From: Dictyophora rubrovolvata
Lineage: Eukaryota > Basidiomycota > Agaricomycetes > Phallales > Phallaceae
Length of the DNA stretch: 64,000 nucleotides
NCBI GenBank assembly: GCA_029959195.1
Contig: CP114120.1
Span: forward strand, 682,001 to 746,000
Direction of reading: 5' to 3'
Shown here: positions 1 through 9,531 of the stretch, one piece after another
Layout of the letters: each line of letters starts with the position of its first letter
How positions within the stretch are numbered: position 1 is the stretch's first letter
Made by a program: the position numbers and the translations under genes
Notes under the pieces: generated by a model
What the model was told of the DNA's origin: nothing
What the model saw: the letters and a program-made list of their open reading frames with translations, nothing else
Databases searched by the model: none

Positions 1-234
1 GATACACACGCTCTCAATTTCTTCGCATTTATTCATCCATTCATCAACTTCTATTCGCCTTTCTTCGATCTTTTTATCTACACAGTCAATCAATGCGCTG
101 TGAAGTTCGGCGAGCTCGTCCGTAAGGGCGCTTGGGGGAAGACCGAGCTGGGCATGTAGAGCGGGAATGAGCGGGATTTGTGATGTTAGATATGTTTGAA
201 GTGAGGTAACGAGAGATTCTACGGTGGTCGCCAT
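1..234 (-). CDS. ase1: Ase1/PRC1/MAP65-type microtubule-bundling protein, 5' end only
   Basis: The reading frame opens at the ATG on the minus strand at 234 and stays open for 78 codons to the window edge, so the gene continues to the left. The protein starts MATTVESLVTSL, has QLGLPPSAL around residue 30 and ends near VDEWMNKCEEIE. These short motifs match what I know of the N-terminus of basidiomycete Ase1/PRC1/MAP65 proteins, which crosslink antiparallel microtubules at the anaphase spindle midzone. The start is the first ATG of the frame, with no intron visible. The rest of the gene (coiled coil and spectrin-like microtubule-binding region) is outside the window. The family call is from recognition of the N-terminus only. 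Confidence 0.7.
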   Translation of the reverse strand, partial: MATTVESLVTSLQTYLTSQIPLIPALHAQLGLPPSALTDELAELHSALIDCVDKKIEERRIEVDEWMNKCEEIESVCI

Positions 235-300
235 TGATGAAGACGAAGCAAAACTTTGATGCGGGCGGCGCGATGGACCAGCACGCGTAAGGTATGAGAT

Positions 301-331
301 CACGTGGGTTGTTCTGGCGCGTCTGACGTCA
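301..331. promoter_or_regulatory. E-box-like CACGTG and CRE palindrome TGACGTCA
   Basis: CACGTG lies at 301-306 and a perfect 8-bp CRE (TGACGTCA) at 324-331, 70-100 bases upstream of the Ase1-like start codon. Both are palindromes bound by bHLH and bZIP (ATF/CREB) factors respectively in fungi. Binding here is inferred from position only. Confidence 0.35.
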
Positions 332-477
332 CGTAATCTTGCTTGCTAATTACTGCCGAGGGTCCACACGTTCGGTAAAACGACAACATTGTACTTACAA
401 TGCACAATTGCTCTATATATGTATTTAATATTTAGAAAAAATTCAGAAAATGAACTTCTTACCTCTGGAGAGTCGGG

Positions 478-826
478 ACTGGCGCGTAACGTGTACCGTG
501 ACGTAGGCGCTATCGGTTTTTTTCAACTACGTCAAAGTCATAGGAAATCCCTTCCTGGCCTTCCGGCTGACGTTTGGCTGCATATTATTAAACATCTCGA
601 TCCATACGACTACGGGGCTGAATGCGACACGATATCCTTGGCCTCGACTAACAAGTTTCTTCGCGGTATCGCCTTACCAGTTCTATACAACACATTAAAT
701 CTGGGTGTCCCCGACATTTCGGAAGACGAAGCTCGTGTGTATGTGAAGAAAGTCATACAACGCGTTCAAGACATTAACTCGTCGCCTCCCATACTCAATG
801 CTATCTGCCGATTGGGTCTGAGTCGT
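478..826 (+). pseudogene. Truncated F-box gene copy (relic 1)
   Basis: Near-identical to the 5' end of the intact F-box gene that starts at 17572, including about 40 bases of its upstream promoter (both contain cgtaccgtgacgtaggcgct). The copy has lost about 25 bases around the start codon, so the initiating ATG is gone. It keeps the F-box (LPADVWLHIIKHLDPYDYG) and about 90 residues in an open frame up to GLSR. Homology stops abruptly after gagtcgt at 826, where a 205-bp inverted-repeat element begins. The loss of the start codon and of about three quarters of the protein marks it as dead. Near-identity to the parent implies a recent duplication. Confidence 0.85.
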
Positions 827-827
827 C

Positions 828-1032
828 CATCCGTGTTTACATAAGGCAGCCCTCATACTCTGATGGTCCGTGCTTGAGATAACGATCCCAAAATTGGATA
901 AACTCGGAAGTAAAAAAGCCCTCCGTTTTCCAAAACCAACTCTTGCGGAAAACTTGAAAAGGGAAGGCACGTTGAAGTATCAGATCTATGGACAGCCGAA
1001 TATATGAGGGCTGCCTTATGTAAACACGGATG
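828..1032. mobile_element. 205-bp element with perfect 30-bp terminal inverted repeats (MITE or foldback-like)
   Basis: Bases 828-857 (starting CATCCGTGTTTACATAAGG) are the exact reverse complement of 1003-1032. Allowing one single-base gap, the inverted match extends four more bases outward on both sides. The interior holds a smaller hairpin (GTTTTCC and GGAAAAC near 927-950) and no credible gene. The size and the long terminal inverted repeats fit a non-autonomous DNA transposon. No clear target-site duplication is visible, and F-box sequence does not resume on the right, so the insertion was accompanied by deletion or the element lies at a rearrangement breakpoint. Confidence 0.6.
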
Positions 1033-1150
1033 ACGTAATAACGACAACTTGCTTTCTTTGTCGGTCTTTTGCTGATTGACTGACCCACGAGGCCATAAAA
1101 GACGTGCCAGACTGACTTCGCTTCTTGTAAGTGAACTACAGTCATCTCTT

Positions 1151-3904
1151 ATGTCTCATCGATCTCCAAGCGATTATAGATCTCACCAACAAGGTCGTTC
1201 CCGGGCTGGACAAGGTCACCCGCAAGGACAACAAGACACTCAGCTCCCAGCGCAGCAACGTCAGTACTTACAAGTACCACAATCCACAGAGGCCCAAGGA
1301 ATGCCTCAGTTCAGAGTCAACCTTCAACACACAGACGAGGTTCCACCACCTCGAAGTCAAGAGGAAGGGATGCACACATTTCATATTGGTCAACAGGAAG
1401 GCGGTCAACTAAGAATTGTTCAACGTGAAATCTCCGAGGCAGAACACAACGCCGATTCTAAAATTCGGATACTTTACCCACACGCGCCCACCAGAGAAGA
1501 CGTTTCCTACCCTCTTGTGATGATCGTTGACAGCGCCCCACATGCACTAAATCAAGATTACAGAGATCCCCATGCAACAAGGGGTTTGTTAAACAAATAT
1601 CCTGGGATATATGATGTGTTGGTCAGCGACTGGACAAATGGCAACTTTGACAACACACGTCGTTTAAGTATGTATTTGATAGTCTGAATCGTAACAGTTG
1701 CTAAGTAAAATCCCCAGCGGTGTTGCAGAATGACATCCACACACAGGCATTAGCAACACTCCAATTACGTTACGATTCAGTCTATCGTTCGCTCGTCCTC
1801 AGAGTGTCGGCCTGGAATCAATGGAAAGAAAATGACATATCACTCAACAACTGCATCGTGCATCCTCCCAATGGAAGCATCCATTCGGAGATACCTGCCC
1901 TAAAAGCTTTACGCGAATTTGAAGTTAATTTATCTCAGCGTCGGCCATATTCTGTGATTGTTCAAGTTCACGCTTTTTTTCCAAATTATTATTTACCTAT
2001 TGCTTGTCAAACAGGACGGCGATAGGGATGTCGATTTGTTGTTAGCCAAGGCCCGTTATAAACACCAATTTGACAACGTATTCGTCAACACGCCAAATTT
2101 GCCCTCACCAAATCCACGGGAATACTTCTCATTCCTTGTCCTCAATCATACTTTTCTCAAAGATTCCGTTTCGGCAAATCAACATGCTTCCAATTTCAAA
2201 GCTGCCATTTTTTGCCATTTTTTCGTACACACTCCTTTCCTTTATATAAACTCAGGTCCTCGTTTGAATTACAAGCAGTACGTGTTTCATTTTTTATGAC
2301 GTCGCCATCAAATATCTGAATGTCTTTCAGAGATCAGTCGTGGGAGTTCCCAATTTTTTTGGCATTGCATGATGATACTACCGTCAAATATACACCGAAA
2401 AGCGACTGGTCTGTAATGGACAACGGGACTCTATGCCCGCTTGTTATTTCGGAAATTGTTTCACAAAAGAACGAAGAGGATAAGCAACGCATGCTCATGC
2501 AAGCCATCGCAGCCGTTCGTATCGGGCAACACTTTACCGATGCAAGTGCCCAGCCAAAGAAGTGGTTCTTCATGGTCGCGATTTACCTTACTGCGGACCT
2601 GAAAGCACACAGATACATTCTGGTTTCCGAAGGTGGATCGGATCCAAAGGTGAGGTGACGCTCAGTCAAACATGTAGTTATGAATACCCAACGCTTTCTT
2701 TCTTTATAGGTCCACATTGTGTTGAAGACTTTTAACTTGAAAAACGATGACGCAGCGAATCAATTTTTCCTAGAGATGCTCAACCTTAGAGACAGGACTA
2801 AATCCTTGTCCGAGAATTTAGGAAGAGAGTACGAAGGAACGCTGCAATTATTAACCGAGGACGCCAAGGGTCTAAAATCACTCCATTCAAAGGACAGACC
2901 AGCTAGTAGAGGAAACAATCCCGAAGATGGTGGACAAAGCAACAATTTCAATTCATCAAACAACAACGCAAACACCGTTGCGCGTAACAGAGGCCTCGGC
3001 GACGGAGGATACGGAGACATGTATGGTGTATTTGAAGCACCCGAACTTCGAAATGAACTAGACAAGCTGGACTATGAGATTTTATATTCCCCGTATTTCG
3101 TAATATCTATCTATCTCTCAAATTGATTATGGAATTAATTTCCGTTCACATTTGTAGAATCCCAATCTCGCTGTTGTGCAGCCAAGGAACGATCCTGAAA
3201 CGAAACACTACGTGAAATTCATCCCGGAATACTCGAAAGAACTGCAGATAATTACATACCTGAATGGCCTGAAACCGCCTTCGAGTTATATCATTCGTCC
3301 CATTGGATCTTCCACGTTCTCGGGCGGTTCACTGATGGCTATGCTCGGAGCGGGAAGGTGGATGAAGAATATCCAGGACTTGGCCATTCATTTGCCGGAT
3401 TTGGTTCTTCAGTTATTAGAAGGAGTTCAATTCCTTCATGAAAATCTCGTCGCGCATTTAGATCTGAAGCCCGAAAATCTTCTTGCTTCAACAACCGACC
3501 CAAGCGATCCGAAGCTGACGATTATCGACTTCAGCTGCGCTGTGCGCGTCACGAATCAGTCGACTATGATAACCAGCGTGGTGGGCACAGATGGATATAT
3601 GGCACCTGAGATTGGGTTGGGTCCGTATAATCCGTTCAAAGCGGATCTGTGGAGTTTCGGAATGGTACTTAAACAATTATGCGAGGCGGCTGGAGAGTTC
3701 CCTCAGCGATCTCTGATACTGACGATGGCTGGTCAATTAATGCAGCAGGATCCTAATCTGCGACCTGCCTTGTTGGAGATCCTGCAATGGACGAGAGATG
3801 TCTCAGACGGGAGTACTGGTGTTGCCGGAGGAAAAAATAGTAGCGATTTGCAGAAAACTCCGTATGTGTTATGTTTTCATTCTTCCTTTCTGAGATCTTC
3901 CTAA
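1151..3904 (+). CDS. Divergent eukaryotic-type protein kinase with a large uncharacterised N-terminal region
   Basis: Six exons can be joined in frame (introns near 1668-1717, 1966-2014, 2278-2330, 2650-2709, 3100-3157). I chose ATG 1151 (MSHRSPSDYR) as the first in-frame methionine. The first 120 residues are Gln/Pro/Arg-rich and probably disordered. A central folded region with motifs such as PLVISEIVSQKNEEDKQR follows, then a Ser/Asn/Gly-rich linker. The C-terminal kinase fold has a candidate ATP-anchoring Lys in HYVKFI, catalytic loop HLDLKPENLL (HLD for HRD), IIDFSCAV in place of DFG, and GTDGYMAPEIG with DLWSFGMV. The DFS substitution and the absence of a recognisable glycine loop make activity uncertain. 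The 3' end may extend past an intron at 3862-3905. This type of gene is common and lineage-expanded in agaricomycetes; the function is unknown to me. Confidence 0.7.
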
Positions 3905-4505
3905 AAGCCGTTCGCTAGTCTTTTCCCAACAAAGCTTGAAGCGATTCATGTTTTTTGACAAATCATATTTCAGTATTAAGTTGAGAACTTTCAAATTGAA
4001 CACGGACAGAAACAAACGCATCTTTGGAGAGAGGCATAGATGTTTAAAGCAAAAAGGTAGCAAAGCTAGATGCAATGTCAAGGGCAAAACAGGTGTATTC
4101 TTCTCATCGCTGTTTAATTTTTTTCTTCTTTCTTGTCTTTCTTCCCCATATTGTACACTGCCTTCACATGTCAACATTTGTCTGTAATTATTATTCATGG
4201 TGAACGAAGTGTCTAGTTACAATTTTTTTAGGTACAATTTATATCTCCCTGTCCGTCCTTTCCGATTCTTCCAACCAACACGACTGAATCATGCACCGAG
4301 TGTTGTTCCATGCAAGATTATGACGCAGGCGGAGTTGTGTGATCGCGGGTGAAGAGATACCCTACCAAAGATGTAAGGATTAAACTAAATGTTATCTTTG
4401 AATATGTTACCTATAAGTGTAAGAACGAAGAAGTTTTGCCAACCCTAACAACATAGACGAAGATTGTGACATAACGATCACGCTGAAAGCCAGTCTGATC
4501 TGGAG
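3905..4505. other. Gap after the kinase gene, no convincing gene
   Basis: A Lys/Arg-rich open frame (3936-4187, plus) could be a terminal exon of the kinase gene if an intron runs from about 3862 to 3905. I cannot confirm this. Otherwise the stretch is AT-rich without recognisable features. Confidence 0.4.
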
Positions 4506-5177
4506 TTACTGTCGTTTCATTGCTTCGGTGGCGGTAGTGCAGTGGCAAATGAAGCCACCACTGACAATGGAGAGAACGTGCTGTCGATCCAGATAATGGG
4601 CACGTTCTAAGAGACAGAAGAATTAGAATTAGAACACGTTGTTCATGAATGAAAACTTACGATCGACCCTGACGCGGCCTGATGCTTTAACTCCTCATCG
4701 ACATCTTCCCGCATATCATGATCTGCTCTCTCATCAACTCGCCACAACTTATCAACGTGAAAGTCGTCTACTCCTTCCGATTCCTACTTTGCGAATGGGG
4801 TTGGGTTGCCTTTCTTCTTCTTCTTCTTTTTCTCCTTCGAGCGGGAACACGTCAGGTTCTTCCTGCCAATCTTTAACAGGGCAATACGTGTATGATTGAC
4901 CGAAATGTTGATGATTCGACTAAGTGTAAACGAGACCCGAAGCGCGGGATCTGTACAAATCCAAAGAGGAATGATGGCTTACGGTCTTTTGGATTTGGTT
5001 TGTCGTCGTTGAGCATCAGATTATGGTAGGGAAGACAACAATAAAAAGCTAGAGATGAGGAAGTAGGATCACAAAAAGATAATGATAAGAGTTTTTTGAC
5101 GTGGTCGATGATCTGTCTAAAATCAATAATATACCAAATGACAGAAAAAGAGAACTTACCCCAATAACGACACTCAT
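4506..5177 (-). CDS. Possible small multi-exon gene encoding a charged protein of unknown family
   Basis: On the minus strand a start (MSVVIG, ATG 5177) followed by a strong GTAAGT donor can be joined to IIDHVKKLL, then to a segment with NDDKPNPKD. After a GTAAGC donor come WQEEPDVFPLEGE and an acidic run, then EELKHQAASGSI with a GTAAGT donor, and a final exon ERAHYLDRQHVLSIVSGG ending at 4506. Donor and acceptor signals are good at several junctions, but one frame change near 4780 is not explained by an intron of normal size. The gene may be broken or wrongly assembled. I do not recognise the product. Confidence 0.25.
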
Positions 5178-5330
5178 TCGGCGCTCATTAGGATCTCAGC
5201 CACAGCAATTTTCACACACAGTACCGGGTGCATTGCTTACATCGACTCTATTCAGCATCTTCCAGACACAGACCGTTCGTGTTAACTGTCCATCTATTCT
5301 GGATCTGGCATCATTTGGATCGTGTTGGAG

Positions 5331-5449
5331 TTCCTGACCTTCCGGCTGACGTTTGGCTGCATATTATTAAACATCTCGGTCCATACGACTACGGGGCTAA
5401 ATGCGACACGATATCCTTGGTCTCGACTAACAAGTTTCTTCGCGGTAAC
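5331..5449 (+). pseudogene. F-box gene fragment (relic 2)
   Basis: About 118 bases are almost identical to the F-box segment of the gene at 17572 (ttcctgaccttcc through cttcgcggta). The fragment encodes LPADVWLHIIKHLGPYDYG and nothing more. Both ends are abrupt; the right end runs directly into the unknown repeated block that starts at about 5464. It is a rearrangement fragment, not a gene. Confidence 0.85.
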
Positions 5450-5463
5450 CCCCGACTGCTCCA

Positions 5464-5800
5464 AAGCAAGGTGACTATACAGATCATTACAAGCCTTTTG
5501 TTACCACGGAGTTGGTCAAGGACGAGCAGTGCATCTGTATCTGGGGGGACAATCCTCAACCTCTCGGATACCGCACACCACACAATGCCTTCCGATTGAA
5601 AGACACGGCTCTTCTCGTTTATTCTGCCGAGTATTGACGTTGTTTTGATGGATTACCGATGCGTGTATAATCTATATATATCCTGGGTATGCTTACTTGA
5701 CGTGCTCAGGTTCGATTAATGAATTTAAGTTTTTAAATACCTCTTCATTTCCCGACATTGGCTGCAATCACAAGCCTGAAGACTCGCGTGAATACTGACC
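5464..5800 (+). repeat. Dispersed block of unknown origin, copy A
   Basis: Diverged copies of the same sequence lie at 8712-9260 (B) and 16688-17040 (C). Shared landmarks are GAGTTGGTCA...CATCTGTATC, GATGCGT/CGCGTATA, ATTCTGGGT, CTTGAC and CTGCAATCACAA. In copy C one frame is open and reads TELVRDGRICIRGDTPQPSD, and copy A in the same frame reads TELVKDEQCICIWGDNPQP, so the block appears to derive from protein-coding sequence. Copy A is broken by stops and runs directly into a GH5 fragment. I do not recognise the protein. Confidence 0.6.
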
Positions 5801-6424
5801 ATCATATCACGCAGCTGCTATCGACAGTATCCGCGCATCCGGAGCAACAACTCAACTCATCCTCGTCGAAGGTATGCGCATGCATGCATAATACCCACTT
5901 CCACACTCTCAGAACTTTATTCATTTACTCACAGGTACTTCATACACTGGTGCCTGGACCTGGATTTCATCGGGCAACGGGGCAGCTTTCGGTGCAATCC
6001 AAGATCCGAGCAACAACGTCGCCGTCGAAATGCATCAATATCTAGATTCAGATGGCTCAGGCACGAGCGATATATGTGTAAACAACACTATCGGCGTCGA
6101 CAGACTTCAATCTGCTACTCAGTGGCTCCAAGAAAACAACTTGAGAGGATTTTTGGGTGAAATAGGTGCTGGAAACAACAGTAAGTTGTTTTTTTAGTGC
6201 GTTTTATCAGGTCGTTTATTTACGTTTTCGGATCTTTTCTTTCTAAAGCCGTCTGTGCTGAGGCCGTTGCTGGAGCTCTCTGTCTCATGCAACAATCTGG
6301 CGTGTGGATTGGTGCTTCGTGGTGGGCTGCTGGACAATGGTGGGGAACTTACTACCAAAGTATTGAGCCACCAGATGGTCCCGCCGTCTCCACTTACGTC
6401 CCATTGTTCGAGTACTTCCAGTGA
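5801..6424 (+). pseudogene. GH5 (subfamily 5-like) endoglucanase, C-terminal half only
   Basis: Two introns (5871-5935 and 6181-6249) splice to give AAIDSIRASGATTQLILVEG, then TSYTGAWTWISSGN, PSNNVAVEMHQYLDSDGSG, GFLGEIGAG and ASWWAAGQWWGTYYQSIEPP, ending FEYFQ. These are hallmarks of the C-terminal half of fungal Cel5A/EGII cellulases, which cut internal beta-1,4 bonds of cellulose. GEIGAG contains the nucleophile Glu. The whole N-terminal half, with the signal peptide, any CBM1 and the acid/base Glu, is absent. In the GH5 frame a stop lies just upstream, so the fragment cannot be an active enzyme. The 3' part is well preserved, which suggests recent truncation. Confidence 0.85.
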
Positions 6425-7197
6425 TCGCCATAAATCTGGGGAAAAAATTGTGTTTGGTTGTTATTTTCTATTTCTGTACAAAACGTAAATTCTGTTCCAT
6501 CAAAGATATACATAAGTATTCTGATACTATTCTGCGTCTGGACCACTCAAGAACCCTCAGAGGATTACCTTTTTTTTCATTTTGATTGGAAATGACAAAT
6601 AGAAGATCATAAAACTTGAAGGAACGGGCTATCATAAGGAAGAAAATATCACAAAGTCGTTCAATGTGGGCCGTCCACTTTAAACTGACGTCATATTACA
6701 TAATGCTCAAATATTAACGCCAGTTTCTAATTTAGATTATACCACAAATCAACCGCTGAGCGGGTACGGCGGAAACTAAACAAAATGTCTTCGTAACTCA
6801 TCATTCTCAACACAAGGTTTCGAATTCGAGGGCTCACAGTATTTTTCTTCAGATATACCGAGATGTTTCATGCAGTGTCCGACCAGGCCACCGGTACCGG
6901 TCAACTATGACCATATGTTGACCATATAACTGGAGTGCTGGTCCACGTAATTCCTGTCTTTTTACTGCATAATATCGTGAACCAAAAAACGTTTTTTGAT
7001 TGTGTAAACATAGATGGATACAGCGCTCAAGATGATACTCCGAGTCCCTCCAGGTTTGCACGCTTGTACGATGAATGAAAAAAACCTGAACATTCCGCGC
7101 ATTGTATTCCACACAGCAATATTGAATATCACCCCATCTTTTGACCATTCCACACCGCACTCGGTCAAATTCACGTCGAATTTTCAGGGTCTTCGCC
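6425..7197. other. Intergenic, AT-rich
   Basis: I see no gene or repeat here on either strand. The right end is the promoter of the secreted-protein gene at 7255. Confidence 0.5.
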
Positions 7198-7205
7198 TAT
7201 AAAAA
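7198..7205 (+). promoter_or_regulatory. TATA box (TATAAAAA)
   Basis: TATAAAAA lies 50-57 bases upstream of the start codon at 7255, a normal spacing for a TATA-driven fungal gene with a short leader. Confidence 0.5.
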
Positions 7206-7254
7206 TTGGAACATTGTCCACACTGGACCACACATCATCCTCGTTCGTCCGAAC

Positions 7255-8184
7255 ATGCACCCTCTCAGAGCATCTTTTGTACTCCTCGCGACGACTTTCG
7301 TCACCGCTGTCGTGGCAACTCCCATGAATGTTCAGATTCGGCGGGACAATCCTTTGGACATGATAACTGATGCGTTCAATGAAACAAATCAGGCTGTCGT
7401 AAGTCTCGCTTATACCTCTACTCTGCTTCCTACACATGAACTAAATTCTTTTCTTTCTAAGAAAGTCCTCAACAATAATATCGATCAACTTCCTTCAGCC
7501 ACTGATGAAGCGATAAAAGTAAGTCATTAACACAGTCAGTTGTTCTGTGTTGTCTAAAAAAATCATTATATTTCAGAATGTAATATTTGAATTCTCAGCC
7601 GCTGGAAACGGCGCGATCGCGGTAAGAAACACCCTCCTATTCTCATCCAAAAAACATGTTTTTATATAATTTAAACACATAGTTGTGCGCCCTGATGGGG
7701 TAAGAGAATTTGTGTTTTAATAGGGAAACGAAACTGAACACAATATCAACAAAGTTACTTAATCGGACTTTCGACGAGGATGATAGTCAAAGACTCATCA
7801 ATGGCAGTGCTTTACCGCTCTTTGACAGCCTTAACAAGACCGCCATCGGTATAGCTCAACAGGCAAACGTTATCACAGCCAGGTTCACTCAGTTCGAAAA
7901 CAGCAGCTTGGACATATCGTTCCTGATTATGTGGAACGCCGTTGTTGTAAGATAGTTTAGCTTGCTAATAGTAATCCTTGGTGATGATTATTTACAGGGT
8001 CTTGGACAAATCATTCCAAATTTCACTGCTTCGGTATGTTTTTGATGAACGCTAGACACTCACATTCACGTCTCTCCCTCTAAAGGATGCGGCAGCACAG
8101 CTGGACCTTGTTTCCTCGAGTGTAGGCAATAATTTTGAAAACGTTTACAATAATACTCTCCAGGTTCAAGGTTTGGAGGTATAG
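7255..8184 (+). CDS. Small secreted protein of unknown function
   Basis: Seven or eight short exons with consensus GTAAG donors join in one frame. The protein begins MHPLRASFVLLATTFVTAVVA, a clear signal peptide, and the mature part starts near TPMNVQIRRDN. The rest (about 190 residues) is helical in character with amphipathic stretches (SATDEAIKNVIFEF, IGIAQQANVITARF) and several N-glycosylation sites (NET, NGS, NKT, NSS, NFT, NNT), and it ends NNTLQVQGLEV. Length and composition resemble the many lineage-specific secreted proteins of agaricomycetes; a distant HsbA-type surface-binding fold is possible but not shown. A TATA box precedes it. The frame stays intact across all introns, which argues that it is functional. 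Confidence 0.7.
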
Positions 8185-8711
8185 AGTATGAATTATATCG
8201 TCAGTGGAATTGACAATGTAACATGATTGGTATACACAGTTTCCTTCCTATATCAATTATGAATATTTATGCGTACATATCAACATTGCGATTACTCACT
8301 GAGCGATAACTATTACGCCAAATCCAGCCTGCTGACTCGAAACTTGCGTCCCGGCTATCCTGGATCGGCCGAAGCCACCACTTCCGTCCGCGGCCTACCC
8401 GGACAACACCCATACCGCGCGCAGCTAGACGGGAGTGGATGGAATATAACTTGAAATACCTACTCAAGTAATATCTTCCTGCTTATATTCCTCAGTGGAC
8501 TGAGAAAGAAGTAAAGGCACTGGGCAGAAGCGGTTGCGCCACAATAAGTAATAATAATGATTAGGCTAGTATGTCAGTCACCACCATATACTACTGACTC
8601 CTGAGAAATACAATCCCAATCAGACGAAGCAAGTCATAGTACAAAAGCTATAAGCAATTAAAAGATGTACAAGACTTATTTTTTTTAGACTTACAAAATT
8701 ATGAGTTATAC
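8185..8711. other. Intergenic, no gene seen
   Basis: A GC-richer patch around 8310-8450 contains short open frames on both strands, but none resembles a protein I know. Nothing else is visible. Confidence 0.4.
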
Positions 8712-9262
8712 CGGTGCGCGTATAATCTATATTCTGGGTATGCTTACTTGACGTGCATTGTGCAATGTGTATGTGTTCTTCTACCGCTCAGATTTACTGC
8801 TGAAGTTCAAATTCATTGCGTAGCCATGCTCAATAAGCGTCTGTTAAAGGCAACGCTATTCCCTTTTCTTTTAAGCATTTTCTATTAATTAGCATAAAAG
8901 TCTTTAGCTAATATGTCTGAGTTCAAACTCCTCAGTTGTTTTCACACACTGAGGAGTAAGTAACCCTTTAATTAATAGTTTCAAAGTAGTTGCTGATTTC
9001 TTGTAGATCTTACAATAGGTCTGTCCAATAAACAAATAGTTGTTTTCATACGCTGAGGAATCCGAGTCTTACAATAGTCACTCCTAATGTCCGCTGAACT
9101 ATACCACATGAGATCTACCAAGTTCAATTAATGAATTTAAGTTTTGAAATAGCTCTTCATTCCCCGTCATTGGCTACAATCACAAAACTTGAAAACTCGC
9201 ATGAATACTGACCATATCATGCGGCGACGCAGCCGATGCTGGTGCGCTCATCCGGTGGATGC
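8712..9262 (+). repeat. Dispersed block copy B with an inserted segment and a GH5 remnant
   Basis: 8712-8790 and 9085-9220 match the blocks at 5464-5800 and 16688-17040; the roughly 300 bases between them are absent from the other copies. Within that insert a 20-base motif (agttgttttcacacactgag at about 8934, agttgttttcatacgctgag at about 9041) is repeated. At 9225-9262 the sequence continues into a decayed match of the same GH5 segment that follows copy A. Block and GH5 fragment were therefore already joined before they were duplicated. Confidence 0.55.
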
Positions 9263-9531
9263 CGGACATAAGGAGATATTCGACTCAGAATCTTTCCGAC
9301 TTTTTCGTTCAATTCGGAAATCATTGAGCTTTATGCGAGTGAGGAGTGAGAAAATTTGTAAATTTATGTATATTTTTACACAAATTTTTGTTTTCAGACG
9401 GGTCCCCACTTCCCCTGAGTATGGAGAGTGTAGATTTGAAGTCGGTATAATTATAATATCCCCGAAACGTTCGGCAAAGAAATGTGAAAGAAAACTACCA
9501 TTCATTCTCAGTTGGAGATTTCGTTAGAACC

